A stretch of DNA of 64,000 nt from Caenorhabditis remanei. Its lineage: Eukaryota; Nematoda; Chromadorea; Rhabditida; Rhabditidae. Made by a program: the position numbers and the translations under genes. The stretch spans positions 7,192,001-7,256,000 of the forward strand of contig NC_071329.1 of assembly GCF_010183535.1 (NCBI RefSeq). The letters run 5' to 3'. The notes beneath the pieces are model-generated. The model had not been told where the DNA came from, did no database searches, and saw only the letters and a program-made list of their open reading frames with translations. Below, in pieces: positions 60,129 through 64,000 of this stretch; the stretch's first letter is position 1; every line of letters starts with the position of its first letter.

Positions 60129-60976
60129 ATGGTTTGGAGAATTTTGAAAAGTTCATTACATAGAGTTCATAAAGCTATCAGAATGTGTTTTTGGAACATT
60201 GACACATCTATTCCAAAACACAAACCGTTTCTCATTATGAAACTTCCACTGGTGCCGTTTCAATTGGTTACTGAGTTTATGGACTCACATGAAATGTAAG
60301 TTATAGGATATCCAAAATTTATTCACTTTTATTCTTCTGTTCGTAGTTCAAGAACACTGTAGTTAGCAGTTCCTCGTCTTCTACAAAACACAAAACTAGT
60401 ATTTTTTACAGAATAAAATTATCGATCTGCTCTTATCGCATGGAATCTTTTCTCAGAGTTTCGAAATACAAACTTGAAGAAATCCATGTTCATTTAAGCA
60501 ATCAATATTTAAAATACGAGTTGGCCCAATCGAAAAACTTCTTATCTGTTCTTTTCCGGAAGGGAAAGTCTGAAAAACAATTGGAGTCAGTTACAAAAAT
60601 GCAGCAGTTATGTGAAAGGTTCGTAAGAAACGTCAAGATACTTTATGTTTATAAAACGCATTTGTTTTTTTTCAGATACTACGGTGAAGATAACACATTT
60701 TTAATGATTGAATATTTTTCATCTAACACGGTTTTTGACTTGTTTAAATGCATCAGTGCACTTTACTCTTGTTCTTCAGTGGGCTGGAATTTTTATTTAG
60801 ACCAACTGAGCACTGAAACTATGATGCATTACTTGAACTTGTCACTAGCAGAAAAATGCACCGAATTCTCATTTTTGAGAGGCAGTTTAACTGCTGCACT
60901 GTTAACTGAACTGATGGACAAAATACCGGTGTCGAAGCGACTTGAAATCGATTCAGATTGTAACACGGTGCGCTAG
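60129..60976 (+). pseudogene. F-box protein gene truncated by an LTR insertion (224 codons left)
   Basis: Exons 60129-60295, 60412-60618, 60676-60976, in phase; intron 2 is 57 bp and open. The F-box is recognisable across the first splice: MKLPLVPFQLVTEFMD, then IKLSICSYRMESF, the pattern of the large nematode F-box families. The following region (about 90-220) would be the variable substrate-binding half. The normal C-terminus is missing: the frame enters the LTR at 60959 and stops at the first TAG inside it (GTG CGC TAG). The protein may still be made in short form, but family members usually run to about 300 residues. Confidence 0.75.
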
Positions 60977-61317
60977 CACCGTGCCAAATCTTCCTCCCAA
61001 GAGCGCGCGGACAAGGTCCCGCCCACGGAAAGTGCTGGTATAAAAGGAGGAGGAATGGAGAGATCGTCAGTTGGGTTGGAGTTGTGGTTGAGAGGAACCG
61101 AGATGTGAGCGAACCCTATTCTTATTATTCTATTTCCTTTATTTTTATTTTCTTTATCTTTCTTTATACTTTCATCTTACTTCTATTATTTATACTTTTA
61201 TAATTATATTTCTTATATAACTAAATCTTATAATAAACACTTGTAAGTTAGAATAGAGTGTTAGTCTAAGTTAAGATTATAGAGGGTCAAAGTAAAACAC
61301 GAGTACCGTCGTGTTAT
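60959..61317 (+). mobile_element. LTR (solo or 5') that cuts the F-box gene
   Basis: Begins TGTAACACGGTGCGC with an inverted GGTGCGCTAGCACC-like stem, has a promoter-like ggtataaaaggagg at 61034-61047, AATAAA at 61231, and ends near CCGTCGTGTTATA, which mirrors the start. The right boundary and target repeat are not certain. Confidence 0.6.
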
Positions 61318-61334
61318 ATGTTATAAAAATCTGA

Positions 61335-61685
61335 ATGCCACTACTTGGACTTCAGGTATCATCATCTGTCGACTCGGCAAGACGCTCTACTCAGTCCGTG
61401 TCAATGGCACCACCACTTGGAAACGTCACTCCAACCAACTCCGCCGCCGAGAATCACCACCAGCATCGAAGACAATTCCGATGGACTTCCTTGAAGGAAA
61501 GATTTTTGAAGAACCGACACCCAGTCAGGACGTTCCAACTCCACTGGTTTCACCACCGCGTGCCGCTCCAACACCGTCTCCAGCCGTCGTGCCTCGCTGT
61601 TCAAATCGTGCATCTCGTCCACCCGTCCGACTCACCATGGACCCAGCTAAGAAAACATACCGCCCTCTTAACTAAAAATTGGAGG
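61335..61685 (+). mobile_element. 3' fragment of a retrotransposon polyprotein
   Basis: A Pro/Ser-rich open frame (61481-61675) ends with SNRASRPPVRLTMDPAKK and a stop 10 bases before a purine tract and LTR. Basic Arg/Pro tails like this close many integrase ends. Everything upstream of 61335 in this element is lost. Confidence 0.55.
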
Positions 61686-61881
61686 TGTTGAATAATTACT
61701 TATTATTACGTGTATTCGTTATAGCGTGATATCCGGCGTTCCACTAACCCGGTTAGATCGTTATCTTGTATGTATTTAAGTGGACTGTTTTTCCACGTCC
61801 TCCAGTTCAGTCTGAGTTCTCTAAAATAAAGACTCTCTTACTATCCACGTCTCTTCCCTCTCGGCACCCAAGAACATAACA
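61686..61881 (+). mobile_element. 3' LTR (196 bp)
   Basis: TGTTGAATAATTAC...CAAGAACATAACA, preceded by the purine tract attggagg. Belongs to the fragment at 61335. AATAAA is at 61827. Confidence 0.75.
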
Positions 61882-62306
61882 GATATTCTGAAATTTTTTA
61901 GATTATTCGTAAAAAGTTGACTATTTTTTACCTGCATTCAGTGGTACCAATTGAATGAGATCGAAGATACATTTTCTCATGTGTTGTTAGAGGTACACCG
62001 TCTAACTTCGTATTATGAATGAGATCCTCGTCGTCCGATTTCAGAGATTTCGGAAAGGTGATTGGACTGTCAGGTTTGGCTACAGCAACATTACAGTGAG
62101 TGGGAATCAGTGAAACAGCTTCGCATCATGCCGAGGACAATCTGTTCTTGCTGGAGTGAGAACGTTTCTCTGAGCTCCAAAATCTCTATAAACAGTGAGT
62201 GCCCAATCTCTTGACCTCTCAACCGCCGTTCGTATAACCTTGCAGTTGCTGTAGTTGAAAAGTCTCTGGAATGAACCACTTATTCTACTCCAAAGGTTCA
62301 ACCTAC
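61882..62306 (-). other. unassigned, possibly a gag-like relic
   Basis: Minus frames (62091-62279) read LYERRLRGQEIGHSLFIEIL, loosely like retroelement capsid text. Too short to assign. Confidence 0.25.
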
Positions 62307-62615
62307 TGTGAAAGGCCATTCGACCTCTTCTGGTCGTTGGTCCCTTTCTTATTCTATCGCCCGAGTCTCCGTCACTCTTGTGGCTCTTCCGTCTTGCGGG
62401 TGGTCACATGAGTGAGAGGGACGAGGGAGGAAAAGGCACGCGGAGCCACACCCACGAGTATTCTATTCTATTTCGTCAGTAAGACTTAACATCTGGCCGG
62501 AGGGAGGTCGGTCCATCTGGACCTCTCTCCGCTTACTCAATAAACATGGATCGATCCTTAATCACGTTTTCTATATCTTATGGAAAGATATGGGCAAAAT
62601 ATCTAACCTATAACA
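62307..62615. mobile_element. solo LTR (309 bp)
   Basis: TGTGAAAGGCC...CCTATAACA with 4-bp target duplication ctac (62303-62306 and 62616-62619). AATAAA is at 62540. No interior remains. Confidence 0.85.
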
Positions 62616-62633
62616 CTACCATCAATCTTTGGA

Positions 62634-62848
62634 TGTAAGTTCTGCGTTCGAACCTTCAACAGATTGAACCAGTTATCCAACTTATGTCTTCTGGTGGCGG
62701 GAGAAGGGACTTATAAAACCATTTATTACATGGTGAGAATCAACAACTAAGAGTTCTCTACGTCTTATATAGGCAGATCTTCTTGCCACGTGTGACCTCA
62801 GGGTTGGACGTTCACTAGGCTAGGCCATTGCTAGTTCACGCCACAACA
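62634..62848 (-). mobile_element. 3' LTR of a minus-strand gypsy-type element (215 bp)
   Basis: On minus, TGTTGTGGCGTG...GCAGAACTTACA, preceded by the purine tract AAAGAAAGGGAGG (62849-62861). A TATATAAG box is at about 62766-62773 on minus. Confidence 0.8.
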
Positions 62849-62878
62849 CCTCCCTTTCTTTAATGAAAGTCCATTTGT

Positions 62879-64000
62879 CTACTGTCTTGAATCATCGATT
62901 CTTCCACGACAGCCGCTGCCCAGACTCCACAGCTTTTCTTCTTCGGGACTATTTGAATTTCTTCCTCGTCTTCCACGAATCTTCATTTGATCGGGATGTT
63001 CTCTTCTCACTGTCTTTACCACAAATTCTCTCCTTCTGCTGCTACTTGGGTTACCTCGATGTTCTCTGACCACGCGATTCGCGGTGTATTCTTCGGGCAA
63101 CTTCAATATTTCGGGAATCTCCTCCAACCAATCCAGTCCAAGCAGATTATCACCATCTCCTACAAACGCTCTCGTCCACACTTGGCTTTCTTCATATTCC
63201 ACTTCACAGCTAATTTCTCCATGAATCGTCATCACATTGCCAGCTACATCTCGAATTACTGCTTTGGTCTTCTTTAGCCGTGGCGCTCCAATTCGATTCC
63301 ATTCATCTCTGCTGATTAAGGTAATATCCGATCCCGTATCGACCTGCATTCTTACTTCCGTTCCATTCACTAGCACAGTTCTATAGATTCTACTATCTTC
63401 TGCTTTAACTCCTTCAACAATTGCTGCTCTCTGGTGGAAAACTTTCGGCTTATTCTGCTGATTTCCACGTCTCGATTGGCATTTCCTTGCAATGTGTCCC
63501 TTCTCTCCACACTCGTAACAATCTTCTTTCATAGTCCAACATCCATCTGATGCGTGTCTTCCTCCACACCGATAACATCCTCCTGCATCTGCTGCTGCTA
63601 CTGCTTCTGATTTGTTCTCCGCTGACTCACGATAAACTCCCTTTCCTTCACTTTTTGCTGCTCTCACCATCCAATTCTCTTGTCCGACGGTTGCGTCCTT
63701 CTTTATCTCCATAATCTTCAGAATCTCGGCTTCCAACTTTGCTAACTATAAGGTTGTATCCGGTCTGGTTTCCATTATATGCAGTGCTTTCACCTTGTAT
63801 GATTGTGTTTCGTCGGTCTTCAAACCTTGAATCCATAACAGACATAATTGCTGCTCATCCGTCATACTACTGTACTTCGCAATTGCATAACTTTTCCTCA
63901 GTTTGGCTGTATATTCCTTCAAATCTCCACCATCAAATGTCGTGTGCAGTAAATCGAAACGAAGTTTGAATGTTGAACAATTCGATGGAAAACATTCCAT
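62879..64000 (-). pseudogene. gypsy-type gag-protease remnant, runs off the right edge
   Basis: Reading from 64000 downwards: a capsid-type segment, an in-frame TAG at 63746-63748, then in the same frame two zinc knuckles (CYRCGGRHASDGC and CYECGEKGHIARKC) and an aspartic protease (VDTGSDITLIS, LLGLDWLEE). The frame ends at 62879, only about 20 bases before the purine tract, so reverse transcriptase, RNase H and integrase are missing; the last 50 basic residues look like the tail of a polyprotein joined after a large deletion. Defective for movement by itself. The element continues beyond the window. Confidence 0.85.

Overview
The window is nuclear DNA of a nematode, most probably a Caenorhabditis species. 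The evidence is the many 42-60 bp introns with TTTCAG acceptors, AT-rich spacers, TTTCAG acceptors just upstream of start codons (possible trans-splice sites), and nematode-type families (lustrin-type Cys-rich secreted protein, truncated F-box gene, NLP-5-like neuropeptide precursor). From memory, and unchecked, several genes resemble C. elegans chromosome II loci (a K01C8.1-like dehydratase, nlp-5, an M110.7-like NTE lipase). The species cannot be named from the sequence alone.

Layout. 1-4.9 kb: two convergent conserved genes, a seven-repeat Cys-rich secreted protein (+) and a threonine/serine dehydratase with an ACT domain (-). 5.5-31.4 kb: an expanded, decayed array of one gene family. Its ancestral product joins a WD-like repeat N-terminus, a charged helix and a protein kinase domain. 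At least five copies (A-E) remain, each broken differently, with shared flanking blocks, minisatellites and mobile-element insertions. The kinase half of copy E (30294-31366) is still open. 32.7-36.5 kb: a dead mariner element split by a hAT-type foldback element and by a Helitron. 36.6 kb: a solo LTR. 37.8-39.1 kb: a small secreted thrombospondin-type-1 protein; its 5' end was duplicated into the kinase array.

39.4-58.8 kb: a conserved minus-strand gene block. In order: a Lys/Ser-rich protein of unknown function, a membrane-anchored secretory phospholipase A2-like protein, a PGAP4/TMEM246-like glycosyltransferase, an nlp-5-like neuropeptide precursor, a neuropathy-target-esterase-type phospholipase with cyclic-nucleotide-binding-like regions, and a small secreted helical protein just upstream of the esterase. 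60.1-64 kb: an F-box gene cut off by an LTR, followed by a cluster of LTR-retrotransposon remnants running off the right edge.

Exon boundaries were assembled by hand from GT/AG sites and reading-frame phase. All models given with a full exon list keep frame from start to stop. No transcript evidence was available.
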